Both the position numbers and the translations under genes were made by a program. The notes below the pieces were generated by a model that worked only from the letters and a program-made list of their open reading frames with translations, searched no databases and was not told the origin of the DNA. From Sulfuriferula sp. (GTDB taxonomy: Bacteria; Pseudomonadota; Gammaproteobacteria; Burkholderiales; Sulfuriferulaceae): 64,000 nucleotides of DNA. How positions within the stretch are numbered: position 1 is the first letter of the stretch; every line of letters starts with the position of its first letter. Location: contig JABFSE010000012.1 of NCBI GenBank assembly GCA_013140765.1, positions 36,948 to 100,947 of the forward strand, written 5' to 3'. Shown one piece after another: positions 9,301-19,312 of this stretch.

Positions 9301-10021
9301 GACGACTTTCATTTTGTATATTGCGACTAGCAGGACGTAATGCACGCGACAAGGTAATTGGCTCTTGCCAACGCGGCTTGATAAGGTGCATACCGTGTAC
9401 ACGCTTAATCGCATGGATAAAATACACCCCGCCACCTTTTGCCCACCAACGGTCGCCCGCCAGCTCCATAAAATCAAAAAAACGCAAGCTGTCAGCATTC
9501 TCCAGTGGCGGCGCGTAGCAACACATAGATACCGCGACCACCTCAAAATTCAACAACGCCAACCAGTCTTTCAAACGCGTTAAATTGATGAATTGCCCAG
9601 ACCAAGGATAAACAGCAGTACCTCGTCGCAACCAACGATTTAGCCCCCACAAACTACGTGGGTTAAAGCCGCTAATCAACAAATGCCCTTCCGCTATCAA
9701 CACCCGCTCGACCTCGCGTAAAATCTGATGCGGATAGTTGGAAAACTCCAGCACATGCGGCAACACCAGCATATCCAAAGATTGATTAGCAAAAGGAAGA
9801 TGCGTAGGCTCGACCAACACCTGCGCCGCTGCATCATGCGCCTGAAAACGATGCGTCATACGACTATTACGCAACACATCCCACGCAGGATTGCCTAATT
9901 GCACCGCATTAAAACCGAACAAATCCACCACCGTCTTATCAAAATAAGCCAGCTCACGTTGCTGTAAATACTGTCCTTGTGATGTCAGTGTCCACTCATT
10001 AAAGCTCATGTCGGCAACCAT
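9293..10021 (-). CDS. SAM-dependent methyltransferase, YafS-like
   Basis: A 242-residue protein with the second half of a class I methyltransferase core: [19 protein letters not shown], then [20 protein letters not shown]. The glycine-rich motif I is poorly conserved. It sits between gloB (divergent) and rnhA, just as yafS does in E. coli; its substrate is not known. The stop codon overlaps the rnhA start region by about 8 nt. The ATG at 10021 is used; the ATG at 10009 (MSFNEW) is an equally good start, and neither has a clear ribosome binding site. Confidence 0.85.
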   Translation of the reverse strand: MVADMSFNEWTLTSQGQYLQQRELAYFDKTVVDLFGFNAVQLGNPAWDVLRNSRMTHRFQAHDAAAQVLVEPTHLPFANQSLDMLVLPHVLEFSNYPHQILREVERVLIAEGHLLISGFNPRSLWGLNRWLRRGTAVYPWSGQFINLTRLKDWLALLNFEVVAVSMCCYAPPLENADSLRFFDFMELAGDRWWAKGGGVYFIHAIKRVHGMHLIKPRWQEPITLSRALRPASRNIQNESRHE

Positions 10022-10075
10022 TTAGTCAGCGCAACCAGCCGCGTACTTGAAAGGCTGTATGGTATCATATTCGGT

Positions 10076-10831
10076 ATGAATCCTCGCCTACACATTAGCC
10101 CCATCCCTGCGTTCCAAGACAATTACATTTGGGCGATACACGACGACCGACACGCCGCCGTCGTTGACCCTGGTGACGCAGTGGCGGTGCTGGATTTCCT
10201 CCAACAGCACCAGCTCACGCTCACCGCCATCCTCATTACCCACCATCACCACGATCACGTCGGCGGCATTGCCGCGTTGCTTGCCCACGGTGCAGTCCCC
10301 GTTTACGGCCCAGCGTTAGAACCCATCCCGCACCTCAGCCACCCCTTGCGCGAAGGTCAGCATATTCACCTTGAAGCACTCGATGCCGACTTTCAAATTC
10401 TCGATTTACCTGGGCACACGCTAGGTCACATCGCCTATTACGGCATCAATAGCGCATTTTGCGGGGATACTTTATTTGGCTGTGGTTGTGGACGATTATT
10501 TGAAGGCACGGCGGCGCAGATGCTGAATTCACTCAGCAAATTAGCCCGCCTACCCGCCGCCACTGCTGTCTATTGCGCACACGAATACACCTTGAGCAAT
10601 ATCACATTTGCACTCACATTAGAGCCTGACAACCTAGCACTACAGCAACGCCATACTCGCGACAGCGATTTACGTGCGCACCAACAACCTACACTCCCCA
10701 GCACTATCGCCATAGAACTTGCCAGCAACCCATTCCTACGCTGTCATTTGCCCAAGCTACAGCACGTATTCAACACCGACAACACGCTTGCCACCTTCAC
10801 TGCCATGCGCTTATTAAAAGACAATTTCTAA
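10076..10831 (+). CDS. gloB: Hydroxyacylglutathione hydrolase (glyoxalase II)
   Basis: A 251-residue metallo-beta-lactamase-fold enzyme that hydrolyses S-D-lactoylglutathione to lactate and glutathione. The metal-binding THHHHDH motif is at about residues 60-66. Further ligands are in DLPGHTLGH, FCGDTLF and YCAHEYT. The length matches the family (about 250). It is transcribed divergently from the YafS-like gene, with 54 nt between the starts, and is followed 44 nt later by mltD. Confidence 0.96.
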   Translation: MNPRLHISPIPAFQDNYIWAIHDDRHAAVVDPGDAVAVLDFLQQHQLTLTAILITHHHHDHVGGIAALLAHGAVPVYGPALEPIPHLSHPLREGQHIHLEALDADFQILDLPGHTLGHIAYYGINSAFCGDTLFGCGCGRLFEGTAAQMLNSLSKLARLPAATAVYCAHEYTLSNITFALTLEPDNLALQQRHTRDSDLRAHQQPTLPSTIAIELASNPFLRCHLPKLQHVFNTDNTLATFTAMRLLKDNF

Positions 10832-10875
10832 GCCCTCGCCTTGCCCGCGCACCTGCTTTCCAGTATCATCCAGCG

Positions 10876-12516
10876 ATGATTAAATCGCGCTATTTCACGC
10901 TAATCACACTGTTACTGTCTATCAGCACCATCAATCTTAGCTTCGCCGACACCTCAGTTGTAAAATTAGCCGACACTACCCCTTATATCAGCAATGCGCC
11001 TGACAGCACCACCATCACGCCAGCACTCAACACCGCTGACATCTGGGACAGAATACGCTCAGGCTTTGGCATGGACACGATGGACAGCCCGCTCGTCACC
11101 GCGCAAGTCAACTGGTACGCCCAACGCCCCGACTATGTACGCCGCACCGTTGAGCGCAGTCGCCGCTACTTGTACCACATCTTAGGCGAAGTAGAAAAAC
11201 GCGGTATGCCGACCGAAATCGCCTTACTGCCGATGATAGAAAGCGCATTTAACCCTATGGCATATTCTCCCAGCCACGCCTCGGGTATCTGGCAATTTAT
11301 TCCATCAACGGGTAAAGATTTTGGTCTCAAACAAAACGGCTGGTACGACGGTCGCCGCGACATTATCGCCGCCACAGGCGCGGCTTTGGATTACCTCAAT
11401 AAACTCCATGATCAGTTTGGTACTTGGGAACTCGCGCTCGCTGCTTACAATTGTGGTGAAGGTTGCGTGGGCAGAGCCATTGCCAAAAATCAGGCACAGG
11501 GCTTACCCACCGATTACCTCAGCTTGAATTTGCCGATGGAAACGCGCAACTACGTGCCCAAACTACTCGCCGTCAAGCAAATCATTGCTGACCCCGCCAG
11601 CGTAGGCATCAACCTGAACAGCATCCCCGACCAAGCCTATTTCACCAAAGTCATGCTCGATAAATCCATAGACGTAAATTTAGCGGCAAAACTAGCCAAC
11701 ATGCCCGTCAATGAGTTTATTTCACTCAACCCCGCATTCAACAAACCTGTCGTGCGTTCTGACAGCAACACACAGCTGTTACTCCCCGTGGACAAAGTCG
11801 CTACTTTTTCGCAAAACTTAGCCAGCTATGACAAGCCACTGGTGAGCTGGCAAGCCTACACAGCCAAAATCGGTGAGCGCATTTCCAGCATTGCGAAAAA
11901 ATTCAACGTCAGCGTCGCGTGGATTAAAGAACATAACCCCATACACCTAAGCAACAAAGGCAAGCTAACCAGCGATCACACCCTACTAGTCCCACTTGCC
12001 AGCACCAACACTGCCGCCACCATGCCGATAGAAAAAATCGCCATGAACGACCCCGTGCCTGCCAATAAAAATGACACCAAAAACACTCCCAGCACCGACT
12101 CATCCAACAAAAAATCCGACCCGCCTGCACACAAAATAACCGTTAAAAAAGGTGAAACGCTGCACAGCCTAGCTACACGTCACCATGTCAATGTAACTGA
12201 GTTAGAAAGCTGGAACCACATCAAACATCACCAACTCAAACTAGGGCAAAGCCTCATAGTGAGCGAACCTGCACAAGCAAAAAACAGTCAAAAAGACGAG
12301 CCAGCACACACCAGCAAGCGCGATAAGCACGCCAGCACCAAGGCAGATAAAAAAGCCAAAACCGCAAGCAAAAAAGATAAAAGCACACCGACTAAATCTA
12401 GCCACAGAAAAGCCGACAAACCCGCTTCGTCAACGAAAGGCACACAAAAAAAAGCCAGTGAATCAGCGTCATCCACGCACAAAACCAAACCAAAACCTAA
12501 GCATAAATCATCATGA
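10876..12516 (+). CDS. mltD: Membrane-bound lytic murein transglycosylase D with LysM repeats
   Basis: A 546-residue exported protein with a signal peptide (MIKSRYFTLITLLLSISTIN) lacking a lipobox Cys. The transglycosylase domain shows IESAFNPMAYSPSHASGIWQ with catalytic Glu, then AALDYLNKLHDQFGTWELAL and AAYNCGEG. Two LysM peptidoglycan-binding modules follow at about residues 330-375 and 415-462. The last ~75 residues are a Lys/Ser/Thr-rich tail that is probably disordered. It cleaves glycan strands in the cell wall. Its stop overlaps the next gene's start by 4 nt. Confidence 0.95.
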   Translation: MIKSRYFTLITLLLSISTINLSFADTSVVKLADTTPYISNAPDSTTITPALNTADIWDRIRSGFGMDTMDSPLVTAQVNWYAQRPDYVRRTVERSRRYLYHILGEVEKRGMPTEIALLPMIESAFNPMAYSPSHASGIWQFIPSTGKDFGLKQNGWYDGRRDIIAATGAALDYLNKLHDQFGTWELALAAYNCGEGCVGRAIAKNQAQGLPTDYLSLNLPMETRNYVPKLLAVKQIIADPASVGINLNSIPDQAYFTKVMLDKSIDVNLAAKLANMPVNEFISLNPAFNKPVVRSDSNTQLLLPVDKVATFSQNLASYDKPLVSWQAYTAKIGERISSIAKKFNVSVAWIKEHNPIHLSNKGKLTSDHTLLVPLASTNTAATMPIEKIAMNDPVPANKNDTKNTPSTDSSNKKSDPPAHKITVKKGETLHSLATRHHVNVTELESWNHIKHHQLKLGQSLIVSEPAQAKNSQKDEPAHTSKRDKHASTKADKKAKTASKKDKSTPTKSSHRKADKPASSTKGTQKKASESASSTHKTKPKPKHKSS

Positions 12517-12989
12517 AATTTGAGCACATCGTCGAAATTAACCACCCCGACATCCCGCCACAACAACAGCTGACGCTAACACAATTGTGGCATGGCTTAG
12601 TATTGCGTGCGACCGCACCCAAGTTGTTTATTCCGCATTTAGATGCGTGCCAAATCACGCCGATTGATGAGCACAATATGCAACGCACATTGCAGTTTGG
12701 CAAATTGATGGTGCGCGACCAAGTCACACTGACACCGCATCAATGCGTCAGTTATAACGTGCCCGCACAAGGTGAAATTCCAGAATCGAGCCTGAACATG
12801 CACATAGAGTCCCCGCATGAAACCATCATGATAGTACGTTTTATTTATGATGATTACCAAGCCGAAACAGCCGACCCCACGCAAAAAATGGCGAATGATT
12901 TTCGCCGTTCGGCCTACTTGGAAGCCGATTTAGACACTGTCCGCGTTATTCGCGAACAGGCCCTATCAGGTCAATTTCAACAACACTAA
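12513..12989 (+). CDS. SRPBCC-fold protein, DUF1857/AtaL-like
   Basis: A 158-residue cytoplasmic protein that begins MKFEHIVEIN and contains LTQLWHGLVLRATAPKLFIP, typical of the DUF1857 branch of the SRPBCC (START-like) fold, which forms a hydrophobic ligand pocket. No substrate is known. The start overlaps the mltD stop (ATGA), so the two are translationally coupled. Its TAA stop overlaps the stop of the convergent MutS2-like gene within CTAA at 12986-12989. Confidence 0.85.
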   Translation: MKFEHIVEINHPDIPPQQQLTLTQLWHGLVLRATAPKLFIPHLDACQITPIDEHNMQRTLQFGKLMVRDQVTLTPHQCVSYNVPAQGEIPESSLNMHIESPHETIMIVRFIYDDYQAETADPTQKMANDFRRSAYLEADLDTVRVIREQALSGQFQQH

Positions 12990-14554
12990 GCTGAATGTAC
13001 TGACTGTATCGTCGCCAAATAGCCTCGTGCCTGCTCGATGAGGCTAGATGGCAAGCCGTTTTTCTCAGCAATAATCAGCCCTAAAGACGCACCTGCCTGA
13101 CCAAACACCAGCTGATAAGTCGGTGACAACGTCGCATAATCAAAACGCATAGACGCATTGCTCAAATAGCTATGCTGATCAGCAAAGGCTTTAAGCGGCG
13201 TTAAATGCGTCGTCACCACGCCATACACCTTACGCGTTGCCAGCTCATCCAACACTGCCATCGCCAGCGACGCACCTTCTTCAGGGTCAGTCCCTGTGCC
13301 CAGCTCATCCATCAGCACCAATGTCTGCGCATCGGCTTCATTGAGTAAGCGTTTGAGCACTTCTACATGCCCCGCAAATGTCGATAAGTGATTATGCAAA
13401 CTTTGCTTATCGCCCACATCGACTATCACCCGATTAAAATTGCCGATAATGCAATCGCCTTCAGCAGGTAGATGCAGACCGCAATGCGCCATGGTGACCA
13501 ATAAGCCCACGGTTTTTAACACCACCGTTTTACCGCCCGTATTCGGCCCCGTAATCACCATCATCGTATGGCTACCGCCCAAATCTATATCTAACGGCAC
13601 GATACGGCTAATGTTTTTTTCTTGAAACTGCATCATCAATTGCGGATGATAGGCTTGCTGCAACAATACCCGTGGCTCATCGACCAGCTTAGGCGGCGTG
13701 GCATTCAATGCCGCAGATAATTGCCCTGCCGCCAGTGCTAAATCTATCCAAGTAATACCGTCAACCAACTGGTGTAAATCAGCCAGATGCTCACGCACCA
13801 CATCCGTCGTTGCCCGCAGGACGATCTGATTTTGCCCTTCGATTTGCGCATTCAAAGTTTCCAGCCGATTATTATGCGCGACCACCTCTATCGGCTCCAT
13901 CAACACATCACGCCCACCGCCGCTAGAGCCGCGACGCACGCCCTTGAGCTTATCCGCATTAACCGCTCGCACGGTCAATACCGCACGCATCCCATGCCAT
14001 TGCACACGGCTGTTTTCGTCAAAATAACTGGCGTACTCAGCCGAGCGCATTAAGCTCTTCAACTGCGACTCAATGTGAGTCTGTACCTCGTGATATTGCC
14101 CGTGCATCACACTCAGCTCTGGCGTAGCATCTTCACGCAAACGCCCTGCCGCATTGATGGTTTTGTCCAATGCCTCAACGAGTAACGCGGGGGCTTTCAA
14201 ATAATGTATATCGGCATATAAGTCAGCGTAATTTGCCACTAAATCACGTAGCGTCAATCCCAATTTCATCACTACCCGCAAATTATGCAAAGCACTGGCA
14301 GGCAACGCCGCCCCTGCCTGATTCGCCTGACGCAACGCCGCCCGAATATCAGGCATATTTTGTACTTTAGGCAATAAATAAGCATCTGCTACTTGCCGCG
14401 CCGCCGTCACTGCCGCTTGCATTTGCCGTGCAATACCGAGGTTGGGCGCAGGCTCAAGATGCCGCGCCGCGTCCGCGCCATATGGCGTAAACGTCAATCG
14501 CTCAATAATACGACGTATGCCATCAAACTCCAGTGCCTTCAAATCACTTTGCAT
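12986..14554 (-). CDS. MutS2-like ATPase lacking the Smr nuclease domain
   Basis: A 522-residue protein with the MutS core and a C-terminal ABC-type ATPase: Walker A GPNTGGKT, then LVLMDELGTGTDPEEGASLA (Walker B and D-loop) and VVTTHLTPLKAF. It resembles MutS2 through the N-terminal helical region LEFDGIRRIIERLTFTPYG. Full MutS2 (about 780 aa) carries a C-terminal Smr endonuclease domain, which is absent because the frame stops just after the ATPase. Short MutS-type proteins like this are known in proteobacteria. The start at 14554 (MQSDLK) is preferred over 14575. Confidence 0.85.
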   Translation of the reverse strand: MQSDLKALEFDGIRRIIERLTFTPYGADAARHLEPAPNLGIARQMQAAVTAARQVADAYLLPKVQNMPDIRAALRQANQAGAALPASALHNLRVVMKLGLTLRDLVANYADLYADIHYLKAPALLVEALDKTINAAGRLREDATPELSVMHGQYHEVQTHIESQLKSLMRSAEYASYFDENSRVQWHGMRAVLTVRAVNADKLKGVRRGSSGGGRDVLMEPIEVVAHNNRLETLNAQIEGQNQIVLRATTDVVREHLADLHQLVDGITWIDLALAAGQLSAALNATPPKLVDEPRVLLQQAYHPQLMMQFQEKNISRIVPLDIDLGGSHTMMVITGPNTGGKTVVLKTVGLLVTMAHCGLHLPAEGDCIIGNFNRVIVDVGDKQSLHNHLSTFAGHVEVLKRLLNEADAQTLVLMDELGTGTDPEEGASLAMAVLDELATRKVYGVVTTHLTPLKAFADQHSYLSNASMRFDYATLSPTYQLVFGQAGASLGLIIAEKNGLPSSLIEQARGYLATIQSVHSA

Positions 14555-14691
14555 AAACGCTATCCAAATAATCAAATCGTAACAAAGTCACCGCCATAAA
14601 ACAATCTCGCCATTAGTTAGTTTGCTGTCAGCCCAGCCACAGCAAATTACGTTAAAATACATCTACCCCCTATCAACACAGCTACCATGCC

Positions 14692-15630
14692 ATGAGCGCA
14701 GAACACCATCACCATCATAGTCATCACTGTGACCACCATGACCACAGCCATGTTGATACCAATAGCCGCGCTTTTGCCATTGGCGTAAGCCTGAATTTAG
14801 CATTTGTCATCGTCGAAATAGGCTTTGGCTTATACGCTGACTCACTCTCACTACTCGCCGATGCAGGGCATAATTTCAGCGATGTTATCGGACTACTCGC
14901 CGCTTGGGGCGCGATGATACTTGCCAAACGCGCTCCCTCATCGCGCTACACTTACGGTCTGCGTAGCACGACCATACTCGCCGCCCTTGCCAACGCCATG
15001 CTTTTACTTATCGCCGTCGGTGGTATTGCTTGGGAAGCTATCCATCGCTTTTCCGAACACGTCATCGTCAATGAACCCATCATGATTTGGGTTGCCCTAA
15101 TCGGTGTGGTAATCAACATAGGCACGGCGATGATGTTCATGCGCGGCAACAAAACCGACCTCAATCTACGCGGCGCATACCTGCATATGTTATCCGATGC
15201 CGCTGTATCCGTAGGCGTAGCAGTCGCTGGCGCACTCATGTTATGGACGGGCTGGTTATGGCTAGACCCTGCTATCAGCTTACTCATCGCCGCTGCTATT
15301 TTATACGGCACGTGGGGGCTATTTAAGCAATCCATTAAGTTGGCACTTCATGCCGTACCCGATGCCATAGACCCAACTAAAGTATTGACCTATTTGCAAA
15401 GCTTACCCGAAGTACAAGAAGTCCACGACCTGCACATTTGGGGTATGAGCACCACAGAAAACGCACTCACCGCCCACCTAGTCATGCCCGCAGGACACCC
15501 AGGCGACGCTTATTTAGCGCACCTAGCAGAAGAACTCGCACATCATCACCAGATCCAGCACGCCACCATACAAGTAGAGCTAGGCAATCATGACGTACTA
15601 TGCAAACTCGCCCCTGCGGATGTGGTTTAA
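14692..15630 (+). CDS. Cation diffusion facilitator family metal exporter
   Basis: A 312-residue inner-membrane protein with six predicted membrane segments and a cytoplasmic C-terminal domain. The N-terminus is His-rich (EHHHHHSHHCDHHDHSHVD). The transport-site signatures are SLLADAGHNFSD in the second helix and MLSDAAVS in the fifth. This places it with the CzcD/ZitB Zn-type exporters; Co or Cd cannot be excluded. It is a single gene, divergent from the MutS2-like gene across 137 nt. Confidence 0.93.
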   Translation: MSAEHHHHHSHHCDHHDHSHVDTNSRAFAIGVSLNLAFVIVEIGFGLYADSLSLLADAGHNFSDVIGLLAAWGAMILAKRAPSSRYTYGLRSTTILAALANAMLLLIAVGGIAWEAIHRFSEHVIVNEPIMIWVALIGVVINIGTAMMFMRGNKTDLNLRGAYLHMLSDAAVSVGVAVAGALMLWTGWLWLDPAISLLIAAAILYGTWGLFKQSIKLALHAVPDAIDPTKVLTYLQSLPEVQEVHDLHIWGMSTTENALTAHLVMPAGHPGDAYLAHLAEELAHHHQIQHATIQVELGNHDVLCKLAPADVV

Positions 15631-15673
15631 GGTCAGCGCGACTCAACCAACGCCCTATATTTTTTGTTAATTG

Positions 15674-15940
15674 CTATGTGAATGATGCGCCCAACCATCT
15701 CCACTCCTCCCCATCATCAATAATCAAGCCTGCTAATGGCTCACTATCAGCTTCGGGCTGATAGTCATTAAACCATCCAGAACGCGATGTATTAACTGAT
15801 AACACCACTACATTATCATCTTCTAGACGCATATCGACCCTATTTTTTATCACGACAACACACTCTCTACACCAATTTCCCCAGACTACTTCACGTAATA
15901 CATAAAATTCTGATACGGTGCTTCTGCTACTTTGAACCAT
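15674..15940 (-). CDS. Possible small protein, doubtful
   Basis: A frame of up to 88 residues whose 5' part overlaps the end of the TRAP binding-protein gene. If real, it probably starts inside the frame, for example at the Met before RLEDDNVVV, giving about 53 residues. The tail GLIIDDGEEWRWLGASF looks protein-like. There is no clear ribosome binding site and I do not recognise a family. It may be a chance frame in the 255-nt stretch between the cation exporter and the binding protein. Confidence 0.3.
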   Translation of the reverse strand: MVQSSRSTVSEFYVLREVVWGNWCRECVVVIKNRVDMRLEDDNVVVLSVNTSRSGWFNDYQPEADSEPLAGLIIDDGEEWRWLGASFT

Positions 15941-16971
15941 TGAATTTCACTGTCGCGGAATTTTTTCCATTCGGTATAAATTTTCTTGAAGGCTGGATTT
16001 TTTGCTGATTCTTCATCGTACATCGCAAATGCCGCTTGGCGGGCGGCGAGCATGACATCTTTGGGGAAAGGATGTATTTGTACACCTTGTTGCACTAAAC
16101 GCATCAAAGCGGGCGGATTTTTACTGTCGTATTGCGCCAGCATCATGGCGTTGGCTTCCATCGTCGCGACTTCAAAAGCCTGACGATATAACTCAGGCAA
16201 AGCGTTCCATTTGTCGATATTCACCATAAAGCTCAGTTGCGGACCGCCCTCCCACCAGCCTGGATAGTAGTAATGCTTGGCAATTTTGTAAAAACCCAAC
16301 TTTTCATCATCGTAAGGTCCTACCCATTCTGCCGCATCCAGCGCACCGCGCTCTAAGGCAGGATAAATATCGCCGCCAGGTAAGGTTTGTGGCACGGCAC
16401 CTAACTTAGCCATGATTTTGCCACCCAAGCCAGGAATACGCATTTTCAGCCCTTTTAGGTCTGCCAATGATTTAATTTCATGACGGAACCAGCCGCCCAT
16501 TTGTGTGCCTGTATTACCGCCTGGAAACTGCATGATATTGTAGTTCTTGAAAAACTCACGCATCAATTGCAAGCCGCCACCTGCGTACATCCACGCGTTT
16601 TGCTGGCGGGCAGTCAAACCAAATGGCACAGCGCAATCAAACGCGAACGCCATATTTTTACCCACATAATAATAGCTGGCAGTATGTCCGCACTCTACCG
16701 TCGCATTTTGCACCGCATCGAGCACCTGTAAACCTGGCACTAACTCGCCACCCGCGAATACGCGAATCTGAAATTTACCATTGGTCAACGCCGCTACACG
16801 TTTAGATAAAATCTCGGCCGCGCCATAAATCGTATCCAAACTTTTGGGAAAGCTGGAAGCCAAGCGCCAGTTAATCACGGGCGTATCCGCCGCGAGTGCT
16901 GATGCAGGTATCGCACTCAAACCAGCCAAGCTCGCCCCAGCCGCACCTTTAATAAAATCTCGACGTTGCAT
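15886..16971 (-). CDS. TRAP transporter substrate-binding protein (DctP family), Tat-exported
   Basis: A 361-residue periplasmic binding protein. The N-terminus MQRRDFIKGAAGASLAG is a twin-arginine signal ending near ASALA-AD. Family segments include RVFAGGELVPGLQVLDAV, KSLADLKGLKMRIPGLGGK and EWVGPYDDEKLGFYK. It would deliver an organic acid or similar anion to a TRAP permease, but no dctQ or dctM gene is next to it. It is divergent from glnS with 68 nt between the starts. Confidence 0.9.
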   Translation of the reverse strand: MQRRDFIKGAAGASLAGLSAIPASALAADTPVINWRLASSFPKSLDTIYGAAEILSKRVAALTNGKFQIRVFAGGELVPGLQVLDAVQNATVECGHTASYYYVGKNMAFAFDCAVPFGLTARQQNAWMYAGGGLQLMREFFKNYNIMQFPGGNTGTQMGGWFRHEIKSLADLKGLKMRIPGLGGKIMAKLGAVPQTLPGGDIYPALERGALDAAEWVGPYDDEKLGFYKIAKHYYYPGWWEGGPQLSFMVNIDKWNALPELYRQAFEVATMEANAMMLAQYDSKNPPALMRLVQQGVQIHPFPKDVMLAARQAAFAMYDEESAKNPAFKKIYTEWKKFRDSEIQWFKVAEAPYQNFMYYVK

Positions 16972-17039
16972 TTATATCCCCACGCGCTAATAAAGATGTA
17001 AAATTATACGGCTAACCGATTACTCTCACACGCTTAACT

Positions 17040-18725
17040 ATGTCCGAACCTACTGAAAAACCTGCTATTTCCAATTTTATCCGCAATATCATTGATGATG
17101 ACATTGCCAACAACAAATGGAACCACCCCGTCACCACGCGTTTCCCCCCGGAGCCTAACGGTTATTTACATTATGGTCATGCTAAATCCATCTGCTTAAA
17201 CTTTGGCTTGGCACGTGATTACGCAGGGGTTTGTCATTTGCGCTTTGATGATACCAATCCTGAAAAAGAAGAGCAGGAATACGTCGATTCCATCATAGAC
17301 GCAGTGCGCTGGCTGGGCTTTGACTGGGGTGACAAGCAATTTTTCGCCTCCGATTATTTCGACAAACTGTACGCCTACGCCGAATTTTTAATTGAACAAG
17401 GATTAGCTTACGTTGACAGCCAAAGTGCTGAAGCCATGCGCGAGAATCGCGGCACGCACATCGTCGCAGGTAAAAACAGCCCCTACCGCGACCGCACGCC
17501 CGCCGAAAATCTAGATTTATTCCGCCGCATGAAAGCAGGCGAATTTGCCGACGGCGCACATGTATTACGCGCCAAAATAGACATGGCATCGCCTAACTTT
17601 AATTTACGCGACCCTGTTATTTACCGTATTCGCCATGCTGAACATCACCGCACGGGCAACAAATGGTGTATTTATCCGCTGTATGACTACACGCATTGCA
17701 TTTCTGACGCGCTCGAACGCATTACCCACTCGGTCTGCACACTGGAATTTGAAGATCATCGCCCATTGTATGATTGGGTGCTGGATAAACTACAACCCAT
17801 CATCGGCTGGCATCCGCAACAAATCGAATTCGCACGACTTAATTTAACCTACGTGGTGCTGTCTAAACGCAAACTCATTACGCTAGTTGAGGGCAGTCAC
17901 GTTGACGGCTGGGACGACCCACGCCTGCCTACCTTAGTTGGCGCGCGCCGACGTGGTTTTACTGCCGCTGGATTCCGCTTATTTACTGACCGTATCGGCG
18001 TATCTAAAGGCGATTCGTGGATAGACATGAGCATATTGGAAGACTGTATGCGCGAGGATTTGAACTTTACCGCAGAACGTCGTATCGCTGTTATCAATCC
18101 TGTTAAACTCATCATCGACAATTACGCCGAAGCAGAATCGGAAATCTGCTTCGCCCCCAACCACCCACTCAAACCCGAGCTAGGTAAACGCGAAATCATG
18201 CTATCGCGCGAACTGTGGGTAGAGCGCGAAGATTATATGGAAACGCCCAGCAAAGGCTATTTCCGTTTATTTCCTGGCAATAAAGTGCGCCTGCGTTACG
18301 GCTATGTGGTTGAATGTACGCACGCAGAATACGACGACAACGGCAATTTAAGCGCGATACATTGTAATTACTTACCCGAGACCAAATCAGGCACAGCCGG
18401 TGCTGATAGCGTTAAAGTGAAGGGAAATATACATTGGCTATCTGCCGCGCACGCCAGCGCAGTTGAAGTGCGCCTGTACGATAGATTATTTGCCGTACCG
18501 CACCCTGGTGCTGACGATAGAGACTATCTATTGGACATCAACCCTGACTCTAAGCAAGTGATTAGTGCCTATATTGAGCCTGCTTTGTGTGATATTGCCG
18601 CTGAACAACATTTTCAATTTGAACGCAACGGCTACTTTGTCAGCGACAGGATGGACAGCAAGGCAGGCGCACCCGTGTTTAACCGCACAGTGACGCTAAA
18701 AGACACATGGGTGCAAAAGAAGTGA
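17040..18725 (+). CDS. glnS: Glutaminyl-tRNA synthetase
   Basis: A 561-residue class I aminoacyl-tRNA synthetase. The HIGH-type motif is seen in [15 protein letters not shown] and the KMSKS-type motif in VVLSKRKL. The segments [14 protein letters not shown] and [14 protein letters not shown] are typical of GlnRS rather than GluRS, as are the C-terminal beta-barrel domains that read the anticodon. The length fits GlnRS (about 555). A tRNA gene lies just downstream on the opposite strand. Confidence 0.97.
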   Translation: MSEPTEKPAISNFIRNIIDDDIANNKWNHPVTTRFPPEPNGYLHYGHAKSICLNFGLARDYAGVCHLRFDDTNPEKEEQEYVDSIIDAVRWLGFDWGDKQFFASDYFDKLYAYAEFLIEQGLAYVDSQSAEAMRENRGTHIVAGKNSPYRDRTPAENLDLFRRMKAGEFADGAHVLRAKIDMASPNFNLRDPVIYRIRHAEHHRTGNKWCIYPLYDYTHCISDALERITHSVCTLEFEDHRPLYDWVLDKLQPIIGWHPQQIEFARLNLTYVVLSKRKLITLVEGSHVDGWDDPRLPTLVGARRRGFTAAGFRLFTDRIGVSKGDSWIDMSILEDCMREDLNFTAERRIAVINPVKLIIDNYAEAESEICFAPNHPLKPELGKREIMLSRELWVEREDYMETPSKGYFRLFPGNKVRLRYGYVVECTHAEYDDNGNLSAIHCNYLPETKSGTAGADSVKVKGNIHWLSAAHASAVEVRLYDRLFAVPHPGADDRDYLLDINPDSKQVISAYIEPALCDIAAEQHFQFERNGYFVSDRMDSKAGAPVFNRTVTLKDTWVQKK

Positions 18726-18730
18726 ACAAT

Positions 18731-18744
18731 TAGAAAACGGGCTG
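18731..18744 (-). terminator. Terminator-like T-run closing the helix around tRNA-Arg
   Basis: The sequence after the tRNA on the minus strand is CAGCCCG followed by TTTTCTA. CAGCCCG can pair with CGGGCTG just before the tRNA 5' end (18820-18826), so the tRNA itself is the loop of a terminator-shaped hairpin. Its role as a terminator is inference. Confidence 0.5.
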
Positions 18745-18819
18745 GTGTCCCATGCACGAATCGAACGTGCGACCCCCTTCTTAGGAGGAAGGTGCTCTAT
18801 CCACTGAGCTAATGAGACA
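18743..18819 (-). tRNA. tRNA-Arg (anticodon CCT)
   Basis: On the minus strand the sequence folds as a standard tRNA. The acceptor stem is TGTCTCA/TGGGACA, the D-arm contains TTAGCTCAGTGGATAGAGCA, the anticodon loop is CTCCTAA in a CCTTC/GAAGG stem, and the T-loop is TTCGATTC. The anticodon CCT reads the rare AGG arginine codon. CCA is encoded (18743-18745). The gene is embedded in a longer helix: CGGGCTG before the 5' end pairs with CAGCCCG overlapping and following the CCA end, and a T-run (TTTTCT) comes next. Confidence 0.97.
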
Positions 18820-18889
18820 CAGCCCGCTATCATAGCGTTTTTTAACGCAACATGAAATCGAAAACAGCACGCATTTGCTGTTAGTTTAA

Positions 18890-19312
18890 TTAGCGATTAC
18901 ATTTACCCTTACGGCTTTGTACCCAGCCATAAAGATACGTGCCTGCGATTACACCCAGCAAAGTAGGCACGATAATCAGTTTACCCTCACCTAGCATCGC
19001 AGGCGCAGAGCCTGGACAAGATCCTGTAATTGCCCAGCCTGCGCCAAATAACAAAGATCCCAACACCCAATGTTTAGGCAAGGATTTAGTTTCGAATTTA
19101 ATGCGTTCAGCCGTCATCACAGCACGTGCTTGCACGCGCTTCATTAAAAATATGCCTATCGATCCCACTATCACTGCCGAAATAATAACGCGAGATAACT
19201 GCATGTTTTGAAACTGGAAGAGTTGCGCATAAAAATCAAATGTCGTTGCGCCTGCCAAACTCAACAACAAGCCAAACATCACACCCAATATTACATAAAC
19301 TAACTGATTCAT
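18890..19312 (-). CDS. YeeE/YedE-family half transporter, second subunit
   Basis: A 140-residue protein with four predicted membrane segments. It carries the conserved Cys in AGWAITGSCPGSAPAMLGEG. Together with the adjacent subunit it matches the split form of the YeeE/YedE (TsuA-like) family, for which thiosulfate or sulfur-compound uptake through a chain of Cys residues is established in other members. Its start overlaps the stop of the upstream partner by 4 nt. It is the last gene of the sulfur cluster. Confidence 0.88.
   Translation of the reverse strand: MNQLVYVILGVMFGLLLSLAGATTFDFYAQLFQFQNMQLSRVIISAVIVGSIGIFLMKRVQARAVMTAERIKFETKSLPKHWVLGSLLFGAGWAITGSCPGSAPAMLGEGKLIIVPTLLGVIAGTYLYGWVQSRKGKCNR

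Noticed and set aside
8854..9546. N-terminal extension of RNase HI to 9546
   Set aside because: The extra ~80 residues overlap the methyltransferase gene in another frame and have no RNase H similarity.
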